Origin: Arthrobacter oryzae
GTDB taxonomy: Bacteria > Actinomycetota > Actinomycetes > Actinomycetales > Micrococcaceae
Length of the DNA: 64,000 nt
Assembly: GCF_030812315.1 (NCBI RefSeq)
Contig: NZ_JAUSSM010000001.1
Location: 186,001 to 250,000 of the forward strand
Reading direction: 5' to 3'
Under the pieces are notes generated by a model that ran no database searches, had not been told where the DNA came from, and was given only the letters and a program-made list of their open reading frames with translations. A program made the translations under genes and the position numbers. Within the stretch, counting starts at the first letter, position 1; every line of letters starts with the position of its first letter. Below, in pieces: positions 1-9,363 of the stretch.

Positions 1-2112
1 GACGCCGGCATGGGCGTGCTGGTGGACATCGTGCCCAACCATGTGGGAGTGGCATCGCCGTACCAGAATCCCTGGTGGTGGTCGCTGCTCAAGGAAGGCA
101 AGCAGTCGCGTTACGCCGAGGCGTTCGACGTCGACTGGGACTTCGCCGGCGGCCGCGTCCGGCTGCCTGTGCTGGGCAGCGATGACGACCTCGACAAGCT
201 GGAAATCCGCGACGGCGAACTGCGCTACTACGACCACCGGTTCCCGCTGGCGGACGGCAGCTACTCCGAAGGGGATGACCCCCGCGACGTCCACGCCCGG
301 CAGAACTACGAACTGGTGGGCTGGCGCCGCGCGGACAACGAGCTCAACTACCGCCGCTTTTTCGCCGTCAATACGCTGGCCGGCGTCAGGGTGGAAATCC
401 CCCGGGTGTTCGACGAGGCGCACGAGGAGGTAGTCCGCTGGTTCCGCGAGGGGCTGGCGGACGGGCTCCGGATCGACCACCCGGACGGGCTGGCGGACCC
501 TGAGGGCTACCTCCGGCGGCTCCGCGAAGTAACCGGCGGTAGGTACCTTCTGATCGAGAAGATCCTGGAACCGGGCGAGGAACTTCCGGCCTCCTTCGAA
601 TGCGAGGGGACCACCGGCTACGACGCCCTGGCGGACGTGGACCGGCTCTTCGTCGACGCCGAGGCCCAGACGGCCCTGGACCAGCTCGACGGCAGGCTCC
701 GCGGCGGCGAACCCGCTGACTACCAAGAGATGATCCGCGGGACCAAGCGCAGGATCACCGACGGCATCCTGCACTCGGAGATCCTGCGGCTGGGACGCCT
801 GGTTCCGGCGGGAACGGACCTCGACAGCGGACGTGCGGCGGATGCGCTGTCCGAGATCATCGCCGCCTTCCCGGTGTACCGGACCTATCTTCCGTTCGGG
901 GAGGAAGTCCTGAAGGAAGCCTGCAGCCTGGCTGCGCGGAACCGGCCCGATCTTGCACAGACGGTGGAGCTGCTGCAGCCGCTGCTGCTGGACGCCGGTT
1001 CGGCGCTGGCGCAGCGGTTCCAGCAGACGTCCGGCATGGTGATGGCCAAGGGCGTGGAGGACACCGCGTTCTTCCGCTACACCCGGCTGGGGACCCTGAC
1101 GGAGGTGGGCGCCGATCCCACCGAGTTCGCCCTCGACCCGGCGGAGTTCCACCGCCGCATGTTACGGCGGGAAGCCGAACTGCCGCTCTCCATGACCACG
1201 CTCAGCACGCACGACACCAAGCGCAGCGAGGACACCCGGGCCCGGATTTCGGTGATCTCCGAATTCGTGGCGGAATGGGACAAGGTACTGACCAGGCTGC
1301 AGGAACTGGCCCCGCTGCCCGACGGGCCGTTGGCCAGCCTCCTGTGGCAGGCCATCGCCGGCGCCTGGCCGGCTTCCCGGGAACGCCTGCAGAAGTACGC
1401 CACCAAGGCTGCGCGCGAGGCCGGGAACTCAACCGACTGGCTTGACCCGAACGAAGCGTTCGAGCAGAAGCTGGCCGCCGCCGTCGACGCCGCGTTCGAC
1501 AACCCGGACGTCCGTGCGGAACTGGAGTCCTTCGTGGCCCTCCTGGAGCCGTACGGCGCCGCGAACGCACTATCCGCGAAACTGGTGCAGCTGACCATGC
1601 CGGGAGTGCCGGACGTGTACCAGGGCACCGAGTTCTGGGACCGTTCCCTCACCGATCCGGACAACCGCCGGACTGTCGACTTTGCGGCCAGGCAGCGGGC
1701 ATTGGCCGCCCTCGACGCCGGTGAGCGTCCGGCGTCGTACCAGGATGACGCCGCCAAACTGCTGGTGGCATCGCGGGCACTCCGGCTCCGGCGTGACCGT
1801 CCTGAGCTTTTCACCGGCTACACGGCACTCGCCGCGGCCGGCCCGGCAGCGGCGCACCTGGTGGCCTTCAGCCGCGGAACCGGCTTGACCGGTGCCGTCA
1901 CGCTGGCCACCCGGCTGCCGCGCCGGCTGGAACAGTCAGGCGGCTGGCGGGACACCTCGGTGACCCTCCCGGCTGCGATGACCGATGAGCTCACAGGCGC
2001 CAGCTTCGGGCCCGGGCAGGTGTCCGTTGCGGACGTCCTGGCCACGTACCCCGTTGCCCTGCTCGTCCCCGCCAGCCCTGCCACCTCCACAGGAACGGAG
2101 AACCACGGATGA
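1..2112 (+). CDS. treY: Maltooligosyl trehalose synthase (5' end outside window)
   Basis: TreY rearranges the reducing-end alpha-1,4 bond of maltodextrins into an alpha,alpha-1,1 bond, the first step of the TreY/TreZ trehalose route. The frame is open from base 1, so the gene starts upstream; about 703 residues are visible and roughly the first 80 of a normal-length TreY are missing. GH13 signatures are present: region I (VDIVPNHVG) right at the window edge, the nucleophile in [10 protein letters not shown] (about codon 159), the acid/base Glu in LLIEKIL (about codon 186) and [11 protein letters not shown] near codon 400. The stop overlaps the treZ start (ATGA), so the two are translationally coupled. 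The GH13 glycogen-debranching partner treX would be expected upstream, outside the window. Confidence 0.95.
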   Translation, partial: DAGMGVLVDIVPNHVGVASPYQNPWWWSLLKEGKQSRYAEAFDVDWDFAGGRVRLPVLGSDDDLDKLEIRDGELRYYDHRFPLADGSYSEGDDPRDVHARQNYELVGWRRADNELNYRRFFAVNTLAGVRVEIPRVFDEAHEEVVRWFREGLADGLRIDHPDGLADPEGYLRRLREVTGGRYLLIEKILEPGEELPASFECEGTTGYDALADVDRLFVDAEAQTALDQLDGRLRGGEPADYQEMIRGTKRRITDGILHSEILRLGRLVPAGTDLDSGRAADALSEIIAAFPVYRTYLPFGEEVLKEACSLAARNRPDLAQTVELLQPLLLDAGSALAQRFQQTSGMVMAKGVEDTAFFRYTRLGTLTEVGADPTEFALDPAEFHRRMLRREAELPLSMTTLSTHDTKRSEDTRARISVISEFVAEWDKVLTRLQELAPLPDGPLASLLWQAIAGAWPASRERLQKYATKAAREAGNSTDWLDPNEAFEQKLAAAVDAAFDNPDVRAELESFVALLEPYGAANALSAKLVQLTMPGVPDVYQGTEFWDRSLTDPDNRRTVDFAARQRALAALDAGERPASYQDDAAKLLVASRALRLRRDRPELFTGYTALAAAGPAAAHLVAFSRGTGLTGAVTLATRLPRRLEQSGGWRDTSVTLPAAMTDELTGASFGPGQVSVADVLATYPVALLVPASPATSTGTENHG

Positions 2113-3863
2113 CGTCCACTGCAAGCCGAAGCCATCGTTTCGATATCTGGGCACCCGACGTCAACGCCATCACCCTGGTGGCGGACGGCTCTGAATACCC
2201 GATGAGCCAGCGCGGCGGGGGCTGGTGGACTGCCCCCGGTGCCCCCTCCGAGGGCGAGGTTGACTACGGCTACCTGCCCGGAACGGACACCACTCCGCTG
2301 CCGGATCCCAGGTCCCGCCGCCAGCCGGAGGGCGTCCATTCGCTGTCCCGCACCTTTGAACCGTCCGCCCATAAGTGGGCGGACGGGGACTGGCGGGGCC
2401 GGGAGCTGCAGGGCGCCGTCATCTACGAACTGCACATCGGCACCTTCACCACCGAGGGCACCCTTGAGGCCGCGGCCGGAAAGCTGGGCTACCTCAAGGA
2501 GCTCGGCGTCGACTTCGTGGAACTCCTCCCCGTCAACGGCTTCAACGGCACCCACAACTGGGGCTACGACGGCGTCCTCTGGTACACCGTCCATGAGGGC
2601 TACGGCGGGCCTGCCGCCTACCAGCGCTTCGTGGACGCGGCGCACCGCGCGGGCCTGGGTGTCATCCAGGACGTGGTGTACAACCACCTGGGGCCGAGCG
2701 GGAACTATCTGCCGCGCTTCGGGCCCTACCTGAAGTCGGGGGAGGGGAACACCTGGGGCGACTCGGTCAACCTGGACGGCGGCGGGTCCGACGAGGTGCG
2801 CCGCTATATCCTCGACAACGCGGCCATGTGGCTCCGCGACTACCACGTGGACGGGCTGCGGATCGACGCCGTGCATGCCTTCAAGGACGAACGTGCGGTC
2901 CATCTCCTGGAGGAATTCGGCGCCCTGGGCGACGCCGTGTCCACCGAAACCGGCCGGCCGATCACCATGATCGCCGAATCGGACCTCAACAACCCCCGCC
3001 TGCTGTACCCCCGGGACGTCAACGGGTACGGCCTTGAGGGTCAGTGGAGCGACGATTTCCACCACGCGGTCCACGTGAACATCAGCGGGGAAACCGAGGG
3101 GTACTACAGCGACTTCAACTCGCTGGGCGCCCTGGCCAAGGTCCTGCGCGTCGGGTTCTTCCACGACGGCAGCTACTCCAGCTTCCGCGGCCGGCACCAC
3201 GGACGGCCCATCAACACCGGGCTGGTGCACCCTGCCGCCCTGGTGGTGTGCAGCCAGAACCACGACCAGATCGGCAACCGCGCCACCGGCGACAGGCTGT
3301 CCCAGTCGCTCTCCTACGGGCAGCTGGCCCTGGCCGCCGTCCTCACGCTGACGTCCCCGTTCACCCCCATGCTCTTTATGGGGGAGGAATACGGCGCCAC
3401 CACGCCCTGGCAGTTCTTCACCTCGCACCCCGAGCCGGAGCTGGGCAAGGCGACGGCGGAAGGCCGGATCAAGGAGTTCGAGCGCATGGGGTGGGATCCC
3501 GCCGTCGTGCCTGACCCCCAGGATCCGGAAACCTTCCGGCGTTCAAAACTGAACTGGGGTGAGGCCACGGAGGGCGACCACGCCCGCCTCCTGGAGCTCT
3601 ACCGCTCACTGACCGCGCTGCGGCGCAGTACTCCGGAACTCGCAGGCCTGGGGTTCACTGACACCGCGGTGGACTACACCGAGGAGGAGGGCTGGCTGCG
3701 GTTCCGGCGCGGAGACGTGCACGTGGTGCTGAACTTCTCGGAACAGACGGTCAAGCTCGACGACGCCGGCGGAACCCTGCTGCTCTCCACCGATGAGGCA
3801 ACACAGCCGGACGGCGCCTCGCTGGTGCTGGCACCCTGGAGTGCGGCCATTCTGCGGGCCTAA
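2109..3863 (+). CDS. treZ: Malto-oligosyltrehalose trehalohydrolase
   Basis: TreZ hydrolyses the alpha-1,4 bond next to the trehalosyl end of maltooligosyl trehalose and releases free trehalose in the cytoplasm. The protein has 584 residues, a normal length. An N-terminal beta-sandwich ([14 protein letters not shown]) precedes the GH13 barrel: ELHIGTFT near residue 108, region I DVVYNHLG near 188, nucleophile Asp of DGLRIDAVH near 253, acid Glu of MIAESD near 290 and NHDQIGNR near 384. It overlaps treY by four bases, so TreY and TreZ are made from one transcript. A strong inverted repeat just after the stop ends the unit. Confidence 0.96.
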   Translation: MTSTASRSHRFDIWAPDVNAITLVADGSEYPMSQRGGGWWTAPGAPSEGEVDYGYLPGTDTTPLPDPRSRRQPEGVHSLSRTFEPSAHKWADGDWRGRELQGAVIYELHIGTFTTEGTLEAAAGKLGYLKELGVDFVELLPVNGFNGTHNWGYDGVLWYTVHEGYGGPAAYQRFVDAAHRAGLGVIQDVVYNHLGPSGNYLPRFGPYLKSGEGNTWGDSVNLDGGGSDEVRRYILDNAAMWLRDYHVDGLRIDAVHAFKDERAVHLLEEFGALGDAVSTETGRPITMIAESDLNNPRLLYPRDVNGYGLEGQWSDDFHHAVHVNISGETEGYYSDFNSLGALAKVLRVGFFHDGSYSSFRGRHHGRPINTGLVHPAALVVCSQNHDQIGNRATGDRLSQSLSYGQLALAAVLTLTSPFTPMLFMGEEYGATTPWQFFTSHPEPELGKATAEGRIKEFERMGWDPAVVPDPQDPETFRRSKLNWGEATEGDHARLLELYRSLTALRRSTPELAGLGFTDTAVDYTEEEGWLRFRRGDVHVVLNFSEQTVKLDDAGGTLLLSTDEATQPDGASLVLAPWSAAILRA

Positions 3864-3882
3864 CCGCCGGATCCGCTTTGCT

Positions 3883-3921
3883 GTTGCGCCGCGGGCTGTT
3901 CATGTCAGCCCGCGGCGTAAC
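3883..3921 (+). terminator. Hairpin after treZ
   Basis: Perfect 12-bp arms (3887-3898 and 3906-3917) around a 7-nt loop, extendable to 16 bp with one wobble pair. It lies 20 bp after the treZ stop. There is no clear U-tract, so termination is inferred from structure and position. Confidence 0.55.
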
Positions 3922-3970
3922 AACGGACTTGTTGGCTGTAGCCTGCGTCACAGCTGGCAGGATAGATCAT

Positions 3971-5008
3971 ATGACTTATTCGGCAGCGGACAACCGCTAT
4001 GAATCCATGCCCTACCGCCGCGTCGGACGCAGCGGCCTCAAGCTACCGGCCATCTCCCTTGGCCTCTGGCACAACTTCGGCGACGACAAGCGTTTCGATG
4101 AGCAGCGCGCCATCCTCCGCCGCGCCTTCGACCTGGGCGTCAACCACTTTGACCTGGCCAACAACTACGGCCCGCCGGACGGCTCCGCCGAAACCAACTT
4201 CGGCCGCCACCTCCAGGACGATTTCAAGCCCTACCGCGACGAGCTGGTCATCTCCACGAAGGCCGGCTACTACATGTGGCCCGGCCCGTACGGCGAGTGG
4301 GGCTCCCGCAAGTACCTGATCTCCAGCCTGGACCAGTCCCTGCAGCGCATGGGCCTGGACTACGTGGACATCTTCTACAGCCACCGCCCGGATCCGGAAA
4401 CACCCATGGAGGAAACCATGGGCGCGCTGGACTACGCCGTGCGCTCCGGCAAGGCCCTCTACGCTGGCATCTCCTCCTACACACCCGAGCAGACCATCGA
4501 GGCGGCCCGGATCCTCAAGGAGCTCGGCACCCCGCTGCTCATCCACCAGCCCAGCTACTCCATGCTGAACCGCTGGACCGAGAACGGAACGCCGAACCTT
4601 TACGAGGCGCTCGAAGAGGTTGGTGCGGGTTCCATCGCGTTCTCGCCGCTGGCCCAGGGCATGCTGACCGACCGCTACCTGAACGGCATCCCGGCCGATT
4701 CGCGTGCGGCCAAGGAACGGTTCCTGTCCGAGTCGTCCCTGACCGAGGACAAGCTGGACCGCGTCCGCGGACTCAACAAGATCGCGGCCGACCGCGGGCA
4801 GTCGCTGGCGCAGATGGCCATCGCCTGGATCCTCCGCGACCAGCCCAAGGGCACACCTGTCACGTCCGCCCTGGTGGGGGCGTCCAGCGTCAAGCAGCTG
4901 GAGGACACGTTGTCCGCCATCAACAACCTGGCGTTCTCGCAGGAGGAGCTGAAGGCGATCGACGAGTTCGCCGTCGAATCCGATATCAACCTCTGGGCGC
5001 AGAAGTAG
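3971..5008 (+). CDS. Aldo/keto reductase, YghZ/Gpr type
   Basis: NADPH-dependent aldo/keto reductase of 345 residues. Its N-terminus (YRRVGRSGLKLPAISLGLW) and length match the AKR14 group (L-glyceraldehyde-3-phosphate reductase, YghZ). The catalytic tetrad is visible: Asp61 and Tyr66 in FDLANNYGPP, Lys97 in STKAGY and His138 in YSHRPDP. The ATG at 3971 was chosen over an upstream in-frame start because family homology begins about 10 residues after it. A TAGCCT hexamer at 3939-3944 could be the -10 of its own promoter. The gene stands alone between two hairpins. The physiological substrate is not evident; methylglyoxal or glyceraldehyde phosphate are family guesses. Confidence 0.88.
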   Translation: MTYSAADNRYESMPYRRVGRSGLKLPAISLGLWHNFGDDKRFDEQRAILRRAFDLGVNHFDLANNYGPPDGSAETNFGRHLQDDFKPYRDELVISTKAGYYMWPGPYGEWGSRKYLISSLDQSLQRMGLDYVDIFYSHRPDPETPMEETMGALDYAVRSGKALYAGISSYTPEQTIEAARILKELGTPLLIHQPSYSMLNRWTENGTPNLYEALEEVGAGSIAFSPLAQGMLTDRYLNGIPADSRAAKERFLSESSLTEDKLDRVRGLNKIAADRGQSLAQMAIAWILRDQPKGTPVTSALVGASSVKQLEDTLSAINNLAFSQEELKAIDEFAVESDINLWAQK

Positions 5009-5024
5009 CCAACGCGTAACAGAG

Positions 5025-5061
5025 CCGCCGGGGCTGGCGGGAACATCTCCGGCCCCGGCGG
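5025..5061 (+). terminator. Hairpin after aldo/keto reductase
   Basis: Ten-base perfect arms (5025-5034 CCGCCGGGGC and 5052-5061) separated by 17 nt, shortly after the stop at 5008. No long U-tract follows. Confidence 0.5.
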
Positions 5062-5169
5062 TGTTAGCTAGAATGCAAGGGCGCCCAATGGCGCTGTGCC
5101 CATCAGCCGCCGCCGCACATCAGAGTGCAGCCGCGCCGGGCACGTGAAGTTTGTTCTCAAAGGAGTTCC

Positions 5170-6255
5170 GTGTCTTCAAATCCGATTCGTGTTGCCATTG
5201 TCGGTGTGGGTAACTGCGCCGCATCCCTGGTCCAGGGTGTCCACTACTACCGGGATGCCGACCCCCAGGCAACGATTCCCGGTCTGATGCACGTGGAGTT
5301 CGGCAAGTACCACGTCAACGACGTTGAATTCGTTGCAGCCTTCGATGTCGACGGCAAGAAGGTCGGCGTTGACCTGGCCGACGCCATCCTGGCCAGCGAA
5401 AACAACACCATCAAGATTGCCGACGTTCCGCCCACCGGCGTGACCGTCCAGCGCGGCCACACCCTGGACGGCCTCGGCAAGTACTACCTCGAAACCATTG
5501 AGCAGTCCCCTGCAGAGCCGGTCGACGTTGTCCAGGCCCTCAAGGACGCCAAGGTTGACGTCATGGTCTGCTACCTGCCCGTCGGGTCGCAGGAAGCTGC
5601 CGAATTCTACGCCCAGGCCGCGATCGATGCCGGTGTGGCCTTCGTCAACGCGCTGCCCGTGTTCATCGCCGGCACCAAGGCGTGGGCGGACAAGTTCACC
5701 GCGGCCGGCGTCCCCATCGTGGGCGACGACATCAAGAGCCAGATCGGTGCCACCATCACGCACCGCGTCATGGCCAAGCTCTTCGAAGACCGCGGCGTCA
5801 CGCTGGACCGCACCTACCAGCTGAACGTCGGCGGCAACATGGACTTCAAGAACATGCTGGAACGCGACCGCCTCGAGTCCAAGAAGATCTCCAAGACCCA
5901 GGCCGTCACGTCCAACGTCGAAGCCGAACTGGCCGCCAAGGACGTCCACATCGGCCCATCCGACTACGTCCAGTGGCTCGATGACCGCAAGTGGGCCTTC
6001 GTCCGCCTCGAAGGCCGCAACTTCGGCGACGCTCCGGTTTCGCTCGAATACAAGCTTGAGGTCTGGGACTCACCCAACTCCGCCGGCGTGATCATCGACG
6101 CCATCCGCGCCGCCAAGATCGGCCTGGACCGCGGCATCGGCGGCCCGCTGCTCTCCGCATCGAGCTACTTCATGAAATCCCCGCCGGAGCAGTTCAACGA
6201 CGACCTCGCCCGTGAAAAGGTCGAGGCCTTCATCCGCGGAGACCTGGAGCGCTAA
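5170..6255 (+). CDS. ino1: Inositol-3-phosphate synthase
   Basis: Converts glucose-6-phosphate to 1L-myo-inositol-1-phosphate, the precursor of mycothiol and phosphatidylinositol in actinobacteria. The protein has 361 residues, the short actinobacterial form. The NAD-binding start is [18 protein letters not shown] (residues about 5-22); other family blocks are [28 protein letters not shown] and [10 protein letters not shown] at the C-terminus. The GTG at 5170 is preceded by a good ribosome site (AAAGGAG), which decides this start over an upstream in-frame codon. A TAGAAT hexamer at 5069-5074 may be the -10. With mshA 5 kb away it supplies the inositol arm of mycothiol synthesis. A 32-bp repeat array follows the stop by 18 bp. 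Confidence 0.93.
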   Translation: MSSNPIRVAIVGVGNCAASLVQGVHYYRDADPQATIPGLMHVEFGKYHVNDVEFVAAFDVDGKKVGVDLADAILASENNTIKIADVPPTGVTVQRGHTLDGLGKYYLETIEQSPAEPVDVVQALKDAKVDVMVCYLPVGSQEAAEFYAQAAIDAGVAFVNALPVFIAGTKAWADKFTAAGVPIVGDDIKSQIGATITHRVMAKLFEDRGVTLDRTYQLNVGGNMDFKNMLERDRLESKKISKTQAVTSNVEAELAAKDVHIGPSDYVQWLDDRKWAFVRLEGRNFGDAPVSLEYKLEVWDSPNSAGVIIDAIRAAKIGLDRGIGGPLLSASSYFMKSPPEQFNDDLAREKVEAFIRGDLER

Positions 6256-6273
6256 GCCCCACCACCCACCCCG

Positions 6274-6369
6274 GACGCTCTCTCACTTCCTGCACGGTTT
6301 TGGGCGATCCTCTCTCACTTCCTGCAGGTTTTGGCTTAACGCTCTCTCACTTTGGTGGGGGAGCGTTTT
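6274..6369 (+). repeat. 32-bp-period repeat array 1 (3 units)
   Basis: Three units start at 6274, 6306 and 6338, exactly 32 bp apart. Each opens with GACGCTCTCTCACTT or a 1-2 base variant; the first two continue CCTGCA and a GGTTTTGG stretch, the last TTGGTGGG. The array lies in the ino1 3' region, in the sense orientation of ino1, before the next gene. Confidence 0.85.
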
Positions 6370-6437
6370 GCGTGGGGGCGGGATGTGCTTGGCGCTACAC
6401 TGAACCGACCGAAGTGGTCGCTGACTGGGGGAGCAGC

Positions 6438-6956
6438 ATGAAGGGGTGGCTCAAGGGTATTATCGCGGCGGTCTCCGTCATGGCCATCTTCGCCGCCGGC
6501 ATTGCCGCGTTTCTTGCGGTGGACTACAACAAAAGCGCAGCCGCGGTCCCGCGTGTCAGGGCGGCCGCCGACCAGTTCGTGGTGACTGACGGATGGACCT
6601 TGACGACAGAGAACATCAAGGGACCGGGAGCGTATTGCGTCGCCGTCCGTTGCCCGGGGATCCAGAGGATCTGGGAGCGTTACGATGCTCCGAGGGCTGA
6701 AGACATTATACGGATGATCACGGAGTCCGGCTACCTTCTGAAGTTCTCCGAGTGCCTCGACTTTTCAGTCGACGAAAAGAGCCCGGTCGAGAACGGAGTT
6801 AGTAACTACGGATGTCAGACGACACCTGTCAACGACCTCCGCACTCAGGTTTCCGTCTATATCACCCGTGACTGGAACTCTGAGCTTGGATCGGGCGAGC
6901 CCCGGTACCTGTACAAGCTGATTCTCCTTGTCAGCAGGGAAAGCTCCAGCGACTGA
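6438..6956 (+). CDS. Hypothetical membrane-anchored or exported protein
   Basis: Unrecognised protein of 172 residues. An N-terminal hydrophobic segment (about residues 7-28, IIAAVSVMAIFAAGIAAFLA) after MKGWLKG predicts one membrane anchor or an uncleaved signal. The rest is a soluble domain that probably faces outside, with four cysteines (AYCVAVRCPG, SECLDF, YGCQTT) that could form two disulfides. The ATG at 6438 has a strong purine-rich ribosome site (GGGGGAG). Codon use is less GC-rich at third positions than in the neighbours, and the gene is bracketed by two repeat arrays, so it may be acquired DNA. No function is assigned. Confidence 0.7.
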   Translation: MKGWLKGIIAAVSVMAIFAAGIAAFLAVDYNKSAAAVPRVRAAADQFVVTDGWTLTTENIKGPGAYCVAVRCPGIQRIWERYDAPRAEDIIRMITESGYLLKFSECLDFSVDEKSPVENGVSNYGCQTTPVNDLRTQVSVYITRDWNSELGSGEPRYLYKLILLVSRESSSD

Positions 6957-7003
6957 GCGGTGGGTCCAGGTTGGGGTGGCAACGACGCGTTGAAGCTTCC
7001 GGA

Positions 7004-7067
7004 GACGCTCTCTCACTTCTGGTGCGTTTTCGCGCGATGCTCTCTCACTTTTGGTGGGAGAGTGTCG
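7004..7067 (+). repeat. 32-bp-period repeat array 2 (2 units)
   Basis: Units start at 7004 and 7036, exactly 32 bp apart: GACGCTCTCTCACTT then GATGCTCTCTCACTT, the last unit ending TTGGTGGGAGAG. The array fills the short gap between the convergent ends of the hypothetical gene (6956) and the MerR regulator (7072). Confidence 0.85.
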
Positions 7068-7071
7068 CGCT

Positions 7072-7695
7072 TTACGCGCCCGGTTCGTAGCGCCGGATGG
7101 CATGGCTCGCCTGGGCAAGGGCGAGGAGCTTCAGCAGCAGCTGGCTGTGCATGTGCATGCCGACCGCAGCGGTGAGAATGAGCTGGTCGACGCTGTACGG
7201 GGCAGTCGTGGCCGCAATGTCGAGCCCGGCGACGTCGTCCATTGCCTTGCTGTAGGCGTCCAGGAGCTCGCCGGACACCGGGATGTTGAGGCTTTCCATC
7301 AGTTCGAGGTGGGCGTTCAGGGCGTTCCGGGCGTCGCTGGGATAATCGGGCCAGTTCCGGATACGCACGACGGCGTCAGTCGCCGGTGTGCGGACGTCGC
7401 CACTGCCGGCGGCGGGGGTGTCCAGGTCCAGCACCACGCGCTGAACCGCAGCTAGGAGTGCAAGGCGCGGGGCGCCGTCGTCGGCCATTCTAAGGATGCC
7501 GCGGATCTGCTCGATGTTCAGTCCGACTATGCGGCGGAGCGCCTGGATCAATTCGAGGCGCTCGACGTGCTTGGCCGAATACTGAGCGCGGGTTGCGTTG
7601 ACGGTCTCGCCGGCCGGCAGCAGGCCCTCGCGCAGGTAGTACTTGATGCTGGCGGACGAGACTCCCGTCTGCCCGCTGAGATCCTTGAGCTGCAT
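7072..7695 (-). CDS. MerR-family transcriptional regulator
   Basis: DNA-binding regulator of 207 residues with an N-terminal MerR winged helix (MQLKDLSGQTGVSSASIKYYLREGLLPAG; residues about 1-70, including the RAQYSAKHVERL block) and a longer C-terminal helical part with no metal-binding cysteine cluster, so the effector is unknown. The ATG at 7695 is chosen because the MerR motif starts there and GGGAGG lies seven bases upstream; an in-frame extension adds only unrelated residues. It is transcribed divergently from the DUF2306 membrane gene, and the gap holds phased GGATAG/CTATCC half-sites, which suggests it controls itself and that neighbour. Confidence 0.88.
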   Translation of the reverse strand: MQLKDLSGQTGVSSASIKYYLREGLLPAGETVNATRAQYSAKHVERLELIQALRRIVGLNIEQIRGILRMADDGAPRLALLAAVQRVVLDLDTPAAGSGDVRTPATDAVVRIRNWPDYPSDARNALNAHLELMESLNIPVSGELLDAYSKAMDDVAGLDIAATTAPYSVDQLILTAAVGMHMHSQLLLKLLALAQASHAIRRYEPGA

Positions 7696-7727
7696 GCCCG
7701 CCCTCCCTGCGAAGGTCCGGAACCATT

Positions 7728-7786
7728 GGATAGCGGATCCGGCGCCAACTATCCTGATGTACACACGTTGGATAGTGGCTCTATCC
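7728..7786. promoter_or_regulatory. Phased operator half-sites in divergent promoter
   Basis: Four half-sites: GGATAG at 7728-7733, CTATCC at 7749-7754, GGATAG at 7770-7775 and CTATCC at 7781-7786. The last pair forms a perfect 17-bp inverted repeat with a 5-bp centre. The starts are 21, 21 and 11 bp apart, two, two and one helical turns. It is probably the MerR regulator's binding region; this is inferred from position and symmetry. Confidence 0.6.
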
Positions 7787-7793
7787 TAAGGCT

Positions 7794-8306
7794 ATGGAGC
7801 ACTGGAATGTACTGCTTGTCAGCCACGTGATCGCCGCGCTGTTCGTCCTCGCGATCGGACCCTTCCAAATCCTTCGCCGGCGCCGTGACCGCATCCATCG
7901 CACCATGGGCTACCTGTGGCTGGCAGCCATGTACTACGTCTGCCTCAGCAGTTTCTGGATTGTGACGGCCGGGCATTTCACCTGGCTGCACGGGCTGTCC
8001 GCCTTCACCATCGTGACGGTCACCCTTGGCCTGGTCAGTGCCATCCGCCGCAACATCCCGTCGCACCTGGGGAACATGATCGGCAGCTACATCGGTACTG
8101 CCGTGGCGTTCATCTTTGCCGTCGCCGTGCCGGGACGGGCCATTCCGCAGCTCCTCGCCGAGGACCCGGCCACCGCGGCGTACGTGGCGGGGCTGGTGGT
8201 GCTGAGCGTTGTGGTGGTGTTTGTTTCGCTCAAGCGCGGCGGCCGCACGGGGGGCGCATCGCGCGGTTCGCAAGACCGGACGCTCTCTCACTTCCTGCGC
8301 GTTTAG
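7794..8306 (+). CDS. DUF2306-family membrane protein
   Basis: Predicted integral membrane protein of 170 residues with four or so hydrophobic helices: residues about 5-20, 37-55, 60-80, 95-115 and 125-145. HRTMGYLWLAAMY is the conserved block of DUF2306 proteins; function is unknown. It is divergent from the MerR regulator with shared operator-like half-sites 8-66 bp upstream, so it is the likely target gene. The last residues (RTLSHFLRV) and the stop codon are encoded by the first unit of repeat array 3, so the original C-terminus may have been replaced when the repeat arrived. Confidence 0.75.
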   Translation: MEHWNVLLVSHVIAALFVLAIGPFQILRRRRDRIHRTMGYLWLAAMYYVCLSSFWIVTAGHFTWLHGLSAFTIVTVTLGLVSAIRRNIPSHLGNMIGSYIGTAVAFIFAVAVPGRAIPQLLAEDPATAAYVAGLVVLSVVVVFVSLKRGGRTGGASRGSQDRTLSHFLRV

Positions 8307-8360
8307 CCGGGACGCTCTCTCACTTTTGGTGGGCTGTGGCGGGACGCTCTCTCATCCCGC
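8279..8360 (+). repeat. 32-bp-period repeat array 3 (3 units, last partial)
   Basis: Units start at 8279, 8311 and 8343, exactly 32 bp apart, each with GACGCTCTCTCA; the third diverges after CTCTCTCAT. The stop of the DUF2306 gene (8304-8306) lies in unit 1 and the stop of the convergent AbiEi/DUF559 gene (8352-8354) in unit 3. Confidence 0.85.
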
Positions 8361-9311
8361 GTCGGCGAAGCCGGATGCGTGGGGATGATCCAGCCACGCA
8401 GTGCGCAGCGCCCGCTTGATCTTCCCGACGGCGCGTTGGAAGCCGTCAGCATGATCGTCCTTGTCGAATATCAGGACCGTCCAGCCGGCCGATTCGAACG
8501 CCTTGTTCCTCCGCCTGTCACTCAGGGACTGAGCGTCAAGAAGGTGATGCTCGCCGTCGTACTGGATGGCGATTCGCCGGTGACGGTAACCGAGATCGGC
8601 GCTCGGGGATATGGCGCCAGCATCCCGCAGTGCCAGCTGGAGGTCCGGTTCAGGAAGGCCAGCATCGGCTATCGCCAAGCGGAGCAGCGACTCGGGTGCT
8701 GAGTCTGCCCCCACGCGCATCAGGTCCAGGGCTTCCCTGGCGCGCACAACGCCCTGCAGGTTTGGATGGCGGCCGACCAGGGACCGGAGCCCGTCCAAGG
8801 TGTCGTAGGGCTGCGTCCGGCCCTCGAAGTCCACTCGCGGAACGCGGATTATCTGATCGCCCATGCACACGAGGTCACTTACCGACAGCCGCCGCGCCAG
8901 ATCCAGCCACGTCCGCGACCGGGTGCTGATCTGGATGCCGTCGACCGATTCAATTTCGTCCTCCCGGGCAAAGACCGTATGGCCGAGAACGCCCTTGCGG
9001 CGCACGGAGGGTAAGGACCTGGGCTTGCTCAAATGGAGCTCCGTCGAGTCCGCCAACCAGGGCGGCAACAGTTGGCACCGAAGCCGTGCTGCAGTCACGT
9101 GTGAAATCCAGGCACCGGGCGATGCGGCAGACAGCGCCCGTGCCGCGCCTTCCAATTCAAAGCTCCAGTCCGAGGGGCGGTAAAGTCCGCGTCCAACATG
9201 GATCACGTCATTCCGCCGCAGTCGGTCCGGGGAAACTCCTGAGGCCCTCGCCGAATCCAAGGTGAACGGAGCAGTTGCCAGCGGCCCAGGCAGATTCTTG
9301 CACTTTTGCAT
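8352..9311 (-). CDS. AbiEi-like N-terminal / DUF559 C-terminal protein
   Basis: Protein of 319 residues common in actinobacteria. The N-terminal part (FTLDSARASGVSPDRLRRN, then VGRGLYRP) resembles the winged-helix AbiEi antitoxin domain. The C-terminal part (YRHRRIAIQYDGEHH, then RRRNKAFESAGWTVLIFDKDD) resembles DUF559, a Vsr/PD-(D/E)XK-fold nuclease-like domain. No AbiEii nucleotidyltransferase toxin lies next to it, so it is not a complete toxin-antitoxin pair here. The start at 9311 is the first ATG that keeps the domain intact; no clear ribosome site is seen. Its stop codon is inside a repeat unit. The activity is unknown. Confidence 0.75.
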   Translation of the reverse strand: MQKCKNLPGPLATAPFTLDSARASGVSPDRLRRNDVIHVGRGLYRPSDWSFELEGAARALSAASPGAWISHVTAARLRCQLLPPWLADSTELHLSKPRSLPSVRRKGVLGHTVFAREDEIESVDGIQISTRSRTWLDLARRLSVSDLVCMGDQIIRVPRVDFEGRTQPYDTLDGLRSLVGRHPNLQGVVRAREALDLMRVGADSAPESLLRLAIADAGLPEPDLQLALRDAGAISPSADLGYRHRRIAIQYDGEHHLLDAQSLSDRRRNKAFESAGWTVLIFDKDDHADGFQRAVGKIKRALRTAWLDHPHASGFADAG

Positions 9312-9363
9312 GCTGGCATTGTGACGCGAAACTCGATGACGCCGCAGAAGATATCCACAGGTA

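Noticed and set aside
1818..3428. 536-codon open frame on the minus strand across treY and treZ
   Set aside because: It is antisense to two well-conserved GH13 genes and its sequence has no recognisable domain; GC-rich third positions create such frames.
8352..9311. Complete AbiE toxin-antitoxin pair
   Set aside because: No AbiEii nucleotidyltransferase gene is present on either side.
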